The notes under the pieces: generated by a model
Told to the model about the DNA's origin: nothing
The model's database searches: none
What the model saw: the letters and a program-made list of their open reading frames with translations, nothing else
Translations under genes and position numbers: made by a program
Part shown: positions 16,938-26,213 of the stretch, one piece after another
Position numbering within the stretch: position 1 is the first letter of the stretch
Layout of the letters: every line of letters starts with the position of its first letter
Source of the DNA: JBGTGG01 sp964398945
GTDB lineage: Bacteria > Bacteroidota > Bacteroidia > Cytophagales > Cyclobacteriaceae
Direction of reading: 5' to 3'
DNA length: 64,000 nucleotides
NCBI GenBank assembly: GCA_964398945.1
Contig: CAYNOT010000007.1
Span: 124,001 to 188,000 of the forward strand

Positions 16938-17861
16938 CTAATATCCTTTTTCTTGAGAAACCACATGCAACAACGGTTGATTGGAAAGCATCCGCTTATA
17001 ATTTTCAACAATAAAATCGATGGCCGAATCAAAGTTCGTTAAACTGGCAACATGTGGCGTGATGATTATTTTGGGATGCTTCCAAAACGGATGATTTTTA
17101 GGCAACGGCTCTTCAGCAAACACATCCAACATTGCCCCCGAAAGAACCCCTGCGTCAAGCGACTCCAGTAACTCACTTTCGATCAAATGGCCCCCTCTGC
17201 CAACACTGATCACATAGGCATTGCGTTTTAATTTTTCAAAAACCGCTTTGTTTAATATCCCTTTTGTTGATGGTGTTAGTGGCAAGATATTGATCAAAAT
17301 ATCAGCAGTGCTTAAGAATGTATCCAATTCATCATTCGAATAGCTGATAACGCCCGCGATATCCTTTCTGGTAGCAGACCATCCACTTACAGTAAACCCG
17401 AGTTCCACAAATTTCTTCGCGACAAATTCCCCAATTTTTCCCAGCCCCATTATCGAAACATGGGTTTCCTGAATTGTTTTATATCGATGTGGATCCCAGG
17501 TCTGATGACGCTGATCATTTTGATATCGCGGAAAATTCTTAATGTACTGCAACACTGCTACCAACAAGTACTCCCACATGTCATTGGAGAGGTTTGTATC
17601 AACCAGTCGTGTAAGTTTCGTTTTGCTGTCAAGTGTTTGTGTATCCAGAACATGATCAACACCTGCCCCCAGCGATTGAACAACCGCAAGGTTTTTATAT
17701 TCCAGCAGGACATCCTTCCCGGGCTTCCAACACAATGCAAAACGAACATCATCCTTATCCTTAACATTCGGATGGACTTCAATCACTTCATCCGGAAGCT
17801 TCTTTGCCAATAGCTCCTGCCAACGAGATGCATCACCTTTAAAAATCAATACAATGCCCAT
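16938..17861 (-). CDS. D-2-hydroxyacid dehydrogenase (glyoxylate/hydroxypyruvate reductase type)
   Basis: A 307-residue NAD(P)-dependent dehydrogenase of the D-isomer-specific 2-hydroxyacid family, closest in layout to GhrA, which reduces glyoxylate and hydroxypyruvate. The Rossmann motif is MGLGKIGEFVAKKF, followed by GWSATRK, whose Arg favours NADPH. The catalytic set is visible as the Arg in SVGRGGHLIE, the Glu in LDVFAEEPLP and the His in ITPHVASLT. The N-terminal substrate domain includes QSLGAGVDHV. Full length, cytosolic. Physiological substrate is not certain from sequence. Confidence 0.85.
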   Translation of the reverse strand: MGIVLIFKGDASRWQELLAKKLPDEVIEVHPNVKDKDDVRFALCWKPGKDVLLEYKNLAVVQSLGAGVDHVLDTQTLDSKTKLTRLVDTNLSNDMWEYLLVAVLQYIKNFPRYQNDQRHQTWDPHRYKTIQETHVSIMGLGKIGEFVAKKFVELGFTVSGWSATRKDIAGVISYSNDELDTFLSTADILINILPLTPSTKGILNKAVFEKLKRNAYVISVGRGGHLIESELLESLDAGVLSGAMLDVFAEEPLPKNHPFWKHPKIIITPHVASLTNFDSAIDFIVENYKRMLSNQPLLHVVSQEKGY

Positions 17862-17926
17862 GATCCTTCGTTACTATTTTCAATTCTTACTGATTGCAAA
17901 TTTAATATCCTATCGAAGTTAAACCG

Positions 17927-20104
17927 CTATAAATTTACTTTAATACCACCGTTTGTAACAAACCCATCAACAGGTGCATAGATGTCGCGAAAAACAGGAT
18001 TGGTAATCGTGCCTGTATAAATTGTGTCAAAGCGCGTTTGGCGGGCATCAAAGAAGTTTTCGAAATTTATGTAGAGCGAAATCCGCTCCCAAATTTTTTC
18101 AATCATTAACCCCCAAATCCAATATTCCTTTCCGGTAGTTCCATCGTTGAGTGATTGCGGACTGAAGTAATATGCTTCGAGGCCAATTTTCCAACTTTCT
18201 TCAACTTCATACATGAGCACATTGTTGAGCCTGTGCTTTGCTGTCAATGGATTTTGTGTGCTTGTTCCGGCATGGTTTATTCTTGCATCCGTATACGTAT
18301 AACCAATAAATAATTTGAAATCCCCATAATCAAATTTCAAATTCGTTTCAGCGCCTTTGCTGTTGATGTTCCCATTGGCATTTACAAATTGATAATCGTC
18401 CGATGGCAATAGCTCAAGAAAAAGCGGATCATTTAAATATGTATAAAAGAAAAGCTGGTTGATGTTTACCCCGATAGCTCCCCCGGCAACAGATGTCTTA
18501 TAGTTGAAATCCCAATTCGCACCATACGATTTTTCAAGTTTATTGGTGGAAGGGGAAATCGGCAATATGTTTTGATATTGGATGCGTTCACTTTCTTCTG
18601 TAAAAATAGTGGGTGCTTTATATCCCAGCCCTCCACCAATTCGCGATGAAAATTTTGCTGAAGGTTTGTACATCAGCGAAACCCGCGGCAATACCGCAAA
18701 GCCATAGTCAACAACATAATCAACACGCAAGCCTGACTCCAGTTTAAATTGATCCGATAACCCAATATTGTTTTGCACAAATGCACCGATCGTTGTCTGA
18801 TCATAATCGCGCAAAGGCGTTGATGTTAATTGAACTTCAGAAAAGCCGTCAGTCCAAAGGTTGAGCCCGCCAATCCACTCGCTCGTTTCTTTATTGGTAG
18901 AGAAACCCACTTCTGTAAATGTGCTGATCTGGTTTCCATCGAATTTATAACCCGGCAAATTGATATTGCGATCAAAATGATTGATGCTATTCTTGATAAC
19001 CAGTGTACTCGTGTTGTTAAAAGTGTGTGTATACGACACCTGCGTAGAAAACCTGTCGGAATTGTTTTCTTCGAAATAACTATGTGTTGCATCCCCTTTT
19101 CCATCCAGGTAAAGCATATCGCCCCCGATGCGATCTTCGGTAACGAAATTCAAACCTATATCCAGATTGTTCTTATCGTTGATATCAATGAATATTTTTG
19201 GATTAAGGGTATATCGTTCAAACTTTGGAATTGCTGTCAGTCCAATGTCGGCAGGGTCATAGGGTTCATTACTATTTCTTGCTGCGTACACCGTTACACC
19301 AATTTTTCCTAATTTCTCTCCATAGAATCCGTTGAGGTCGAGGCCTTTTGCGGATGTGCCATTTAACCACACGCGAAGTTCGCGTTCTTCAGTTGGCCGT
19401 TTGCTGATCAGGTTTACAAGGCCGGCAATTGCACCGCCACCATATAAAGTCGAGGAAGACCCTTTGATTACTTCTACTTGTTTCAAATCAAGGGGTGGTG
19501 TTTGCAATAATCCAAGTCCACCGGAATATCCGGCATACAATGGAAATCCATCTTTAAGGATTTGTGTATAGCGGCCATCCATACCCTGAATGCGAATGGA
19601 AGCATTGGCAGAAGTTGCAGAAGTTTGTTGTGTTTGTATACCCGTGCTTTCACTTAACAGCATACGAATATCACCGGGTTTCATATTGGCTTTTTCTTCG
19701 AGCTCTTCGCCCGCGATAAACTCGACCCGTGTAGGAATATCTGCAATCGTTCGGCTACTACGCGTTGATGACACGATGATTTCTTCCAATTCCTCATCCG
19801 ATTCCTCCAACAGGATTTCTATTGAATCGGAAGTGGTCAATGGGAAAACAAAAATTCTCACCTGGCTTAGGTATCCAACAAAACTGAATTGGATGGTTTG
19901 TTTGCCATCCGGGATATTTTCAATAGTGAGCAGGCCACCTTCATCAGCACTTCCGCCCAAATTTTTATTCACGATTTGGGCAGTTGCCCCCGGCAATGGC
20001 CCCCCGGATTCTTTGTCTTTTATTAGGGCTTTAAAAGTGTTCTGTCCAAAAGCAAATTGGGCAGTCAGTACAATACTTATTATAAATGCAATACGCATAA
20101 TCAA
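17927..20104 (-). CDS. TonB-dependent outer-membrane receptor with carboxypeptidase-like N-domain
   Basis: A 725-residue receptor. A signal peptide (ending AQFAFGQ) is followed by a CarboxypepD_reg-like beta sandwich (about 23-110), the TonB box region EEIIVSSTRSS, a plug domain with VEVIKGSSSTLYGGGAIAG and a C-terminal 22-strand barrel ending GFVTNGGIKVNL. It imports a substrate using TonB energy. The neighbouring upstream gene encodes a DUF6660 protein, a pairing often seen beside metal or heavy-metal loci, so a metal chelate or siderophore cargo is plausible; this is inference. A second ATG two codons in (20098) is an equally good start. Confidence 0.9.
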   Translation of the reverse strand: MIMRIAFIISIVLTAQFAFGQNTFKALIKDKESGGPLPGATAQIVNKNLGGSADEGGLLTIENIPDGKQTIQFSFVGYLSQVRIFVFPLTTSDSIEILLEESDEELEEIIVSSTRSSRTIADIPTRVEFIAGEELEEKANMKPGDIRMLLSESTGIQTQQTSATSANASIRIQGMDGRYTQILKDGFPLYAGYSGGLGLLQTPPLDLKQVEVIKGSSSTLYGGGAIAGLVNLISKRPTEERELRVWLNGTSAKGLDLNGFYGEKLGKIGVTVYAARNSNEPYDPADIGLTAIPKFERYTLNPKIFIDINDKNNLDIGLNFVTEDRIGGDMLYLDGKGDATHSYFEENNSDRFSTQVSYTHTFNNTSTLVIKNSINHFDRNINLPGYKFDGNQISTFTEVGFSTNKETSEWIGGLNLWTDGFSEVQLTSTPLRDYDQTTIGAFVQNNIGLSDQFKLESGLRVDYVVDYGFAVLPRVSLMYKPSAKFSSRIGGGLGYKAPTIFTEESERIQYQNILPISPSTNKLEKSYGANWDFNYKTSVAGGAIGVNINQLFFYTYLNDPLFLELLPSDDYQFVNANGNINSKGAETNLKFDYGDFKLFIGYTYTDARINHAGTSTQNPLTAKHRLNNVLMYEVEESWKIGLEAYYFSPQSLNDGTTGKEYWIWGLMIEKIWERISLYINFENFFDARQTRFDTIYTGTITNPVFRDIYAPVDGFVTNGGIKVNL

Positions 20105-20172
20105 ATGTTAAGGATAGTAAGAGAAAGATTAAAATCAATCCATGCAGGACCATGGACGTACAAAAATTTTAA

Positions 20173-20475
20173 TCACGCAAGTTTTGGCGGCTGCCAGATT
20201 TTTAGGGGACAGTTTGTTACTGTATTTTCTGACCACGGAGTGATGTTTTTTCTATTCTCAGAAGGAATTCCCTGAAAAGAAAAGGAAATGGTTTGAAACA
20301 CAAAACCAACGCAGGCTCCACACGCTAAGAATGGCGGGCAATTTGTACAACTGTTTTCATCATGCTGTGTTTGCTCAGTAACGGTTCCAACATCTTCACC
20401 AGTCTCATCATCGCAACACGGCACTGCTGATAATACGACAACCCAAAGCGAGAATATGAAACATAGAATTTTCAC
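20173..20475 (-). CDS. DUF6660 family small secreted Cys-rich protein
   Basis: A 100-residue protein with a signal peptide (MKILCFIFSLWVVVLSAVP) followed by CCDDE, a cysteine-rich segment (SCTNCPPFLACGACVGF) and the ending IWQPPKLA, the usual closing motif of the DUF6660 family. About eight cysteines suggest metal binding or disulfides in the periplasm. It lies 68 bases upstream of, and in the same direction as, the TonB-dependent receptor gene, so the two probably form one unit. DUF6660 proteins recur beside receptors and metal-resistance genes in Bacteroidota; their function is unknown. Confidence 0.75.
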   Translation of the reverse strand: MKILCFIFSLWVVVLSAVPCCDDETGEDVGTVTEQTQHDENSCTNCPPFLACGACVGFVFQTISFSFQGIPSENRKNITPWSENTVTNCPLKIWQPPKLA

Positions 20476-20604
20476 CGCTACAAATGTACATAAAAGTATA
20501 CGCTAACCTAGAACCGGTTGCTTCGTGTTTCGTCTATAGCGTGTTTTTATAAACCATTGATAAATATCTTCGTGGTACAAAGACGAACTCTTGGTGTTAA
20601 AAAG

Positions 20605-21054
20605 CTATTTTACTTTTGGTTGAACCAATTCAAAATCTGTTGATTTGGGAAACTGGTCAAAGGCGTGAATAATAGTTTCGCTGGGCGCTGCCAGTTTTCG
20701 TTTATCCAGATCCATCCAGGCACCATCAATCGTGACGATGGTGCACAACGTGTCGCCATCTTTGTAATAATTGTGCCGGATACTCCACCGGCTGTAGTTT
20801 GCCGTGGCTTTGAAAAGTTCCACGTCCAGCACGAGGGAATCTTCCATCCGCACTTCCCGTTTGAATTGCGCTTCCTCACGAAACAGGATGGGGCCGATTC
20901 TAAATTCATCCAGTTTGTGGGTAGTGAGTCCGTGGTCACTCAACAATTTGATACGCATGGCAGCTGCATAATCAAAATAAACCGAATGGCGTAAGTGGTT
21001 GTTGGCATCAATATCCGACCAACGGATTTGGATGGGGAAAGTGTATTTGGTCAT
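20605..21054 (-). CDS. Acyl-CoA thioesterase, hotdog fold (4HBT)
   Basis: A 149-residue single-domain hotdog protein of the 4-hydroxybenzoyl-CoA thioesterase type. The segment IRWSDIDANNHLRHSVYFDY (residues 9-28) has the helix-capping Asp of this family, expected to activate water for thioester hydrolysis. It is cytosolic and of the usual length. It lies 14 bases downstream of the MORN/TonB-C gene but shows no functional link with it. Acyl chain preference cannot be read from sequence. Confidence 0.85.
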   Translation of the reverse strand: MTKYTFPIQIRWSDIDANNHLRHSVYFDYAAAMRIKLLSDHGLTTHKLDEFRIGPILFREEAQFKREVRMEDSLVLDVELFKATANYSRWSIRHNYYKDGDTLCTIVTIDGAWMDLDKRKLAAPSETIIHAFDQFPKSTDFELVQPKVK

Positions 21055-21068
21055 TAAAAAATTGAGGG

Positions 21069-21728
21069 TTAATTAAGTTTAAAGAATACCGGAATAACAA
21101 TTTGAACATTCACAGGTTCATCACCGATTATTCCAGGAAGCCACTCATCTGGAATACCTTGTATTGCTTGCAAAGCAAGCTCGTCACAACCATATCCAAT
21201 TCCGTCAATAATTTTTTCATCAATTAATTTTCCGTCTCTTGTGAGCATTGCTGAAACAAAAACTTTTCCTTGTATTCCATTTCTCCTTGCTTCAGCAGGA
21301 TATTTTGCTGTCATACTTGAAGAAATATAATTATACATTTTAGAGGTTCCACCAATAAAAACAGGAAAGCCATCTAATTTTGCTGTTGATAGCACACCGT
21401 CTTGTTCTGTAAAAAACTCAAGCCTATTTTTTGAAGGCACATTGAACTCAACTTTATTCTCCGAATAATTAAACTTCTGTTCCAGCTCACCGTTGGAACC
21501 GTAAAATTCCCAAATTCCAACTTTCTTGTTCAATTCGTACTGACCTTTTTCTTTAGTATTCCACAATCCATTTTTTGTGTATTCTCCATGTTTAATGTCG
21601 TTATCACTTTTTAGGACATAATATACTTCCTTGATATTGCCATTTTTGCTTACTACCTTTTTGGTTTCTTGGCTGAAGGATCCAAAACAGATAAGAGTAA
21701 AGAATAGAGTTACTATAATTTTTATCAT
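21069..21728 (-). CDS. Secreted MORN-like repeat protein with TonB C-terminal domain
   Basis: A 219-residue protein starting with signal peptide MIKIIVTLFFTLICFGSFSQ. Residues 45-90 carry MORN/YwqK-like repeats (KHGEYTKNGLWNTKEKGQYE, KKVGIWEFYGSNGE), and residues 125-219 form a TonB C-terminal domain (YPAEARRNGIQGKVFVSA, GYGCDELALQAIQ, ending IPVFFKLN). Unlike classical TonB it has no N-terminal membrane anchor or proline-rich linker, and the leader looks cleavable. It is a paralogue of the gene at 61058. The TonB-C domain may bind outer-membrane proteins or act outside energy transduction; this is inference. Confidence 0.8.
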   Translation of the reverse strand: MIKIIVTLFFTLICFGSFSQETKKVVSKNGNIKEVYYVLKSDNDIKHGEYTKNGLWNTKEKGQYELNKKVGIWEFYGSNGELEQKFNYSENKVEFNVPSKNRLEFFTEQDGVLSTAKLDGFPVFIGGTSKMYNYISSSMTAKYPAEARRNGIQGKVFVSAMLTRDGKLIDEKIIDGIGYGCDELALQAIQGIPDEWLPGIIGDEPVNVQIVIPVFFKLN

Positions 21729-21747
21729 AAGCGAAAAATTAAATTAA

Positions 21748-22944
21748 TTAAGGCGTATTAATCTCGTTAAACCCATCTCCTTTCGGTTCATCCGTCCAAC
21801 TCATCGGGTAATTTTTATCAACGAACTCCAATGATTGATCCGTTGGGTACAACGGTCGGAAGGTATCGACCATCACCGCCAGCTCATGGGTTTCTTTGGC
21901 ACCCAAACTTTTCTCTACCGTTCCGGGATGCGGACCGTGAGGCAATCCACCCGGGTGAAGGGTGAATGATCCGCGCTCAATTCCTCTTCTGCTCATAAAA
22001 TTTCCTTCCGCATAATACAACACTTCATCACTATCAATGTTGCTATGGTTGTACGGTGCCGGAATTCCCAACGGATGGTAATCAAACAAGCGTGGAACGA
22101 AAGAACAGATCACAAAATTCTGCGCCTGAAAGGTTTGATGGATCGGTGGTGGCATGTGTATGCGCCCGGTGATCGGCTCAAAATCGTGAATGGAAAAAGT
22201 GTACGGCCATAAAAATCCATCCCATCCTACCAAATCCATTGGACTGTGTTCATACAGGTATTGATGCAGGAACCCTTGTTTTTTTATCTGCACTAAAAAT
22301 TCACCTTTGCTTGTGTCGGTGATCAATTCAGTTGGCGGATGGATATCGCGCTCACAGAAAGGGGAGTGTTCTTCAAACTGACCGAGTCCGTTCCGATAAC
22401 GTTTTGGTGTCTCGATTGGAGATGCCGATTCAATAATCAACAAACGCAATGGCCCTTCTTCAAATTCAAGTTTGTAAATGGTGGTGCGCGGAATAACGAT
22501 GTAATCACCTTGCTTAATTTCCAGTTTTCCCAAGGGGGAATACAAAACACCTTTTCCATCGTGTACATAAATTACTTCATCGCCCTCAGCATTCTTATAG
22601 AAGTAATCCATTTTTCGTTGCTTGGGAGAACAAATGGAAATTGAACAATCGTTGTTCATCAACATTACTTTGCGTGCCTTCAAATAATCCTCACCGGTGG
22701 TGGCAACTTTTGAAGTGTTGAGGTGTGTTTGTTTTAAACCATACTCGTTAATGATTTTAGCACCATAGGGAATGGGATCTTTCATTCCTTTTATTCGCGT
22801 AGGCGGATTGATGTGGTAGAGGTTGGAATAAATACCGGAGAAACCCAAAGAACTTACCAGCTCTTCCTTATACAAACTTCCATCCGGCTGACGAAATTGT
22901 GTGTGCCGCTTGGGCGGGATATCCCCTAATCGATGGTAATACAT
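21748..22944 (-). CDS. hmgA: Homogentisate 1,2-dioxygenase
   Basis: A 398-residue cupin-type dioxygenase that opens the aromatic ring of homogentisate to maleylacetoacetate in tyrosine and phenylalanine breakdown. The iron ligands are visible in the region APYNHSNIDSDEVLYY (His and Glu) and in the later HPGGLPHGPHPG (His). The N-terminal signature MYYHRLGDIPPKRHTQFR is typical of the bacterial enzyme. Cytosolic and full length for Bacteroidota. No other tyrosine-degradation gene (hppD, fahA) is adjacent. Confidence 0.88.
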   Translation of the reverse strand: MYYHRLGDIPPKRHTQFRQPDGSLYKEELVSSLGFSGIYSNLYHINPPTRIKGMKDPIPYGAKIINEYGLKQTHLNTSKVATTGEDYLKARKVMLMNNDCSISICSPKQRKMDYFYKNAEGDEVIYVHDGKGVLYSPLGKLEIKQGDYIVIPRTTIYKLEFEEGPLRLLIIESASPIETPKRYRNGLGQFEEHSPFCERDIHPPTELITDTSKGEFLVQIKKQGFLHQYLYEHSPMDLVGWDGFLWPYTFSIHDFEPITGRIHMPPPIHQTFQAQNFVICSFVPRLFDYHPLGIPAPYNHSNIDSDEVLYYAEGNFMSRRGIERGSFTLHPGGLPHGPHPGTVEKSLGAKETHELAVMVDTFRPLYPTDQSLEFVDKNYPMSWTDEPKGDGFNEINTP

Positions 22945-23103
22945 AGTATTCGTGCTTTGTCTGATGACAAGTTACAAACTCCATGTTTTAACTAATAGAT
23001 AACCGAATGAAATACTGCAAAAGGGATTTTTTTGGCAGGGATAAAATAGATTATTTGCCCGATTGCAGCTTTGCATTCCTTGGGGGTTTCATAATATATT
23101 TCT

Positions 23104-23180
23104 AACCGCGAAGAAATCGCGAAGGCAAAGTTCGCGTTTTGAAATGTAGGATCTTAGGTCTCTGCGATTTCTTAGCGGTT
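23104..23180. repeat. Imperfect inverted repeat downstream of the S41 protease gene
   Basis: AACCGCGAAGAAATCGCGAAG (first 20 bases at 23104-23123) pairs with the reverse complement of 23160-23180 over about 21 bases with three to four mismatches. It lies just downstream of the S41 protease gene (minus strand), in a 249-base gap before hmgA. It can act as a terminator-like hairpin and also looks like a dispersed Cytophagales intergenic repeat. Confidence 0.5.
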
Positions 23181-23193
23181 GAATTTTGACCTG

Positions 23194-24813
23194 CTAAAAT
23201 TTGGTATGGTCCAGCTCCTCGACCCGGTCAAACAATTTTATTGCTTGCATCAGGATTTCATTGGTCTCATTGAAAATCGGATAGAACCCATCGTTGCTCC
23301 AGATTTTTCTGGCGATTTGCGCTTTCACATGGAGTTGGAACAAGCGCTTTTGTTTTTTCAATTCCTGAAAGTCGGGTTTTACATTGTTGCGCCTTCCTGT
23401 TTCTGCAAGTTGTGAAAGCATGTTGTCAGTAACTTCAAACTTTTTTATAAAAGAATCCAAGCCCATCAACTCCAGTTTTTCCTTATTTAATTCCGCATAT
23501 TGAAAAGTATATTCCTGAATGGAAATAGAGGTATACAATTCATTTAGGTAGTGACTATTTAATGTTGTATCCAAGGGAACAAAATAATCGGGCATAATAC
23601 CACCGCCACCATATACAGTCCTTCCGTTTACGGTTTGATACTTTGTGGAGTCATCGAAATGGATACTGTCGGCATGGAAGAATTCCCCATGGTTAAAACG
23701 CTTTACGATATCGCGTGCATATTCGTCTCCATCCTGATATGGTTTTTGAATGCTCCGCCCACTGGGTGTATAGTACCGTGAAATTGTTAGGCGCAATTCC
23801 GACCCATCGCTTAAATCAAATGGCGCCTGCACCAATCCTTTTCCAAAACTCCTTCTTCCTACAATCAATGCACGGTCATTGTCTTGCAACGCCCCCGATA
23901 CAATTTCCGAGGCTGAAGCACTTCCTTCGTTTACCAACACAATCAAATCACCAGTTTCAAATTCGCCTGCACTTGTCGCAAATTCATTGGTATTGTATTT
24001 TTTGTTTTGCCCTTTTGTGAAAACTATTTTCTTGTTTGCGCCAAGGAATTCATCTGCAATAGCAGAAGCTTGGGCCATATACCCACCGGGGTTTCCTTGC
24101 AAGTCGAGGATAAGTTTAGTCATACCCAACTTTTTGAGCTTTGAGAGTGCGTTGCTGAATTCCTGATAGGTTGTGGCAGAAAAGTGGTTGATTTTTATAT
24201 AACCGATTTCATCGCTTACCATATACGAAACATCCACAGAAAACTGGGGTATTTTATCCCGGATAATGTTAAAGTCAATCAGGTTTTCTTGTCCGGGCCT
24301 GTAAATTGTCACTTTCACTTTCGAACCTTTCGGGCCTTTTAAAGAAACCATTACATCCTGGGTGGTAATGCCAATCCCGGCAACGGGTTCATCGTCCACC
24401 ATAATAATTTTATCACCGGATTGAATTCCCAATGTTTCGGAAGGGCCGCCACTGAGGGGTGTCACCACCACAATCGTATCCTGAAAAATATTGAACTCGA
24501 TCCCTATCCCTTCGAAATTGCCCCGCAAATCTTCATTGGCCATAATCCGGTCGCGTGCCGGAATGTATGAGGAATGTGGATCCAGTTTATTGAGCAAATA
24601 CTGGATGGCGCCATCCACCATTTCGGTAGTGATGATCTCATCTACGTATTCGGTATTGATTTGTGTAAGTACTTCTTTGAATTTCTGTACATCCTGCCCC
24701 ACTTCTTTCGAAGGTTTAGGCGAATTTATATTGGCCCCGATCAACACCCCCCCCGCAATTCCTAAACATAGTACAATCGGGAGTGCAATCTGTTTTTTCG
24801 TATTTTCCGACAT
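23194..24813 (-). CDS. S41 family C-terminal processing protease
   Basis: A 539-residue protease of the CtpA/Prc type with an N-terminal membrane anchor or signal (IALPIVLCLGIAGGVLIGA, residues 9-27), a PDZ domain (about 95-180, GIGIEFNIFQDTIVVVTPL) and an S41 catalytic domain. The catalytic Ser lies in GSASASE (297-303) and the Lys is Lys325 in SFGKG. It acts in the periplasm on misfolded or C-terminally tagged proteins. A C-terminal extension after the core is normal for the Bacteroidota enzymes. It is divergent from the hemerythrin-like gene across a 131-base gap. Confidence 0.92.
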   Translation of the reverse strand: MSENTKKQIALPIVLCLGIAGGVLIGANINSPKPSKEVGQDVQKFKEVLTQINTEYVDEIITTEMVDGAIQYLLNKLDPHSSYIPARDRIMANEDLRGNFEGIGIEFNIFQDTIVVVTPLSGGPSETLGIQSGDKIIMVDDEPVAGIGITTQDVMVSLKGPKGSKVKVTIYRPGQENLIDFNIIRDKIPQFSVDVSYMVSDEIGYIKINHFSATTYQEFSNALSKLKKLGMTKLILDLQGNPGGYMAQASAIADEFLGANKKIVFTKGQNKKYNTNEFATSAGEFETGDLIVLVNEGSASASEIVSGALQDNDRALIVGRRSFGKGLVQAPFDLSDGSELRLTISRYYTPSGRSIQKPYQDGDEYARDIVKRFNHGEFFHADSIHFDDSTKYQTVNGRTVYGGGGIMPDYFVPLDTTLNSHYLNELYTSISIQEYTFQYAELNKEKLELMGLDSFIKKFEVTDNMLSQLAETGRRNNVKPDFQELKKQKRLFQLHVKAQIARKIWSNDGFYPIFNETNEILMQAIKLFDRVEELDHTKF

Positions 24814-24944
24814 TCTTCGATTTTTTTTATCTCTAACGCAACGCGAAAATAATTGTTGGCAGGTAGGAAAACGTATTTATCCTATAGAAATGTTCACGAA
24901 TCGGAATTTCCCACCAATTTTATAGCAGTTTGTCTATATTTACT

Positions 24945-25703
24945 ATGCCCATGGCTACTTCCTTACAAAATCGATTGATTGCCGAACTCGTAGACGAGAA
25001 CTATGTTCACGCCTATGTACTGTTTTATTTCGGCATTCATTTCTTCGATTATTCAGAACATACATTGGCTGAGGTTTGTCGCGAGCGGGGGTTAAAAGTT
25101 GACCAGGTAGTCCGGGAATTAGAATCGCCAACGCATTTGGCAGAAGCAGACTTGCCGTTGGTCACCTACCCGATTGATTTGATCCTTGAATATTTAAAGC
25201 ACACCCACTTTCTTTTCATCAAACACAAGCTGCCGTATATCAAAAAACTGATTGAGGATTTTAAAACGGCCCATCCTGTTTTTCAGGCTGTTGACAAAGA
25301 TTTAAAAGTAGTGTTCCCGCTTTTCGTTGAGGATTTCATCGAACATATCTATGAAGAAGAGGATACACTTTTTACGTATATCCGAACACTTGAACGCGCA
25401 GCAAAAGGAAAGTACAATCCTTCGCGGTTGTTTTTCCTGATGGAGAAAAATTCCATTCAGAAATTTGCAATGGAGCATGAAGCCCACGATGATGAAATGG
25501 CTGGGATTCGCAGCATAACAAAAGACTATGCAATTGATGACCAAACACCCCTGCATGTAAAAGTACTATATAGTGAGCTTAAGGATTTCGAAAAAAGTTT
25601 GATCACGCATGCGCGGATTGAAAATGAAATCCTCCTTCCAAAAGCAATGGCCATTGAAGCCAAAGTGAAACAGTTTGTTTCTGAACGGGCCCGTTTTAAC
25701 TAG
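24945..25703 (+). CDS. Hemerythrin-like di-iron protein (RIC/YtfE-like)
   Basis: A 252-residue all-helical protein. The C-terminal part has the spaced His/Glu pattern of hemerythrin-type di-iron proteins: HTHFLFIKHKLPYI, EEDTLFTYI, MEHEAHDDEMAG and ITHARIENEILLP. The N-terminal third (about 60 residues) resembles the ScdA/DUF542-type helical domain but lacks its Cys-Pro motif. Relatives such as YtfE/ScdA repair iron-sulfur clusters after nitrosative or oxidative stress. A TTG at 24930 would give five more residues; ATG at 24945 or 24951 is more likely. Function inferred from fold only. Confidence 0.72.
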   Translation: MPMATSLQNRLIAELVDENYVHAYVLFYFGIHFFDYSEHTLAEVCRERGLKVDQVVRELESPTHLAEADLPLVTYPIDLILEYLKHTHFLFIKHKLPYIKKLIEDFKTAHPVFQAVDKDLKVVFPLFVEDFIEHIYEEEDTLFTYIRTLERAAKGKYNPSRLFFLMEKNSIQKFAMEHEAHDDEMAGIRSITKDYAIDDQTPLHVKVLYSELKDFEKSLITHARIENEILLPKAMAIEAKVKQFVSERARFN

Positions 25704-25747
25704 ATACTGGCGTCTGGATACTCACGACTAACAACTATTAACTAATT

Positions 25748-26158
25748 TTGAGAATCCTCGCCATCGATTACGGAAAGAAAAGGACGGGCATTGCCGTTAC
25801 GGATCCAATGCGCATCATTGCCACTGCGTTGGAGACAGTACCTTCACATGAGGTGATGAGATTTTTACAATCCTATCTTGAAAGGGAACCCGTTGCTGAA
25901 TTTGTGGTTGGATTGCCCAAGACATTATCCAATGAAGACTCCGAAAATGCTGCACGCGTGCGTCAATTTGTTGAGAAGTTGAAGATCGCTTTCCCCGATA
26001 AAAAAATCCATTTGGTAGATGAGCGCTTTACCAGCAGTATTGCAAAGCAAGCGATGATCGATGGCGGAATGAAAAAGAAGGATCGCAGGGAAAAGGGCAA
26101 TGTTGACAAGATCAGTGCGGTCATTATCCTCCAGGATTTTCTGGCCAGCATCCGCTAA
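25748..26158 (+). CDS. ruvX: RuvX/YqgF Holliday-junction resolvase-like nuclease
   Basis: A 136-residue RNase H-fold protein. The motifs RILAIDYGKKRTGIAVTD (catalytic Asp7), VVGLPKTLSNEDS, VDERFTSSIA and KDRREKGNVDKISAVIIL are those of the YqgF/RuvX family, which is implicated in 16S rRNA maturation and in Holliday-junction cleavage. Translation appears to begin with TTG at 25748, since RILAIDYG follows at once and no in-frame ATG lies near. It is followed 55 bases later by def, an order often seen in Bacteroidota. Confidence 0.92.
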   Translation: MRILAIDYGKKRTGIAVTDPMRIIATALETVPSHEVMRFLQSYLEREPVAEFVVGLPKTLSNEDSENAARVRQFVEKLKIAFPDKKIHLVDERFTSSIAKQAMIDGGMKKKDRREKGNVDKISAVIILQDFLASIR

Positions 26159-26213
26159 TCCTGTTTTTCCGCTTTGGTAATATCCTTACCTTTGTAACCT
26201 TAATTTCTGAAAA

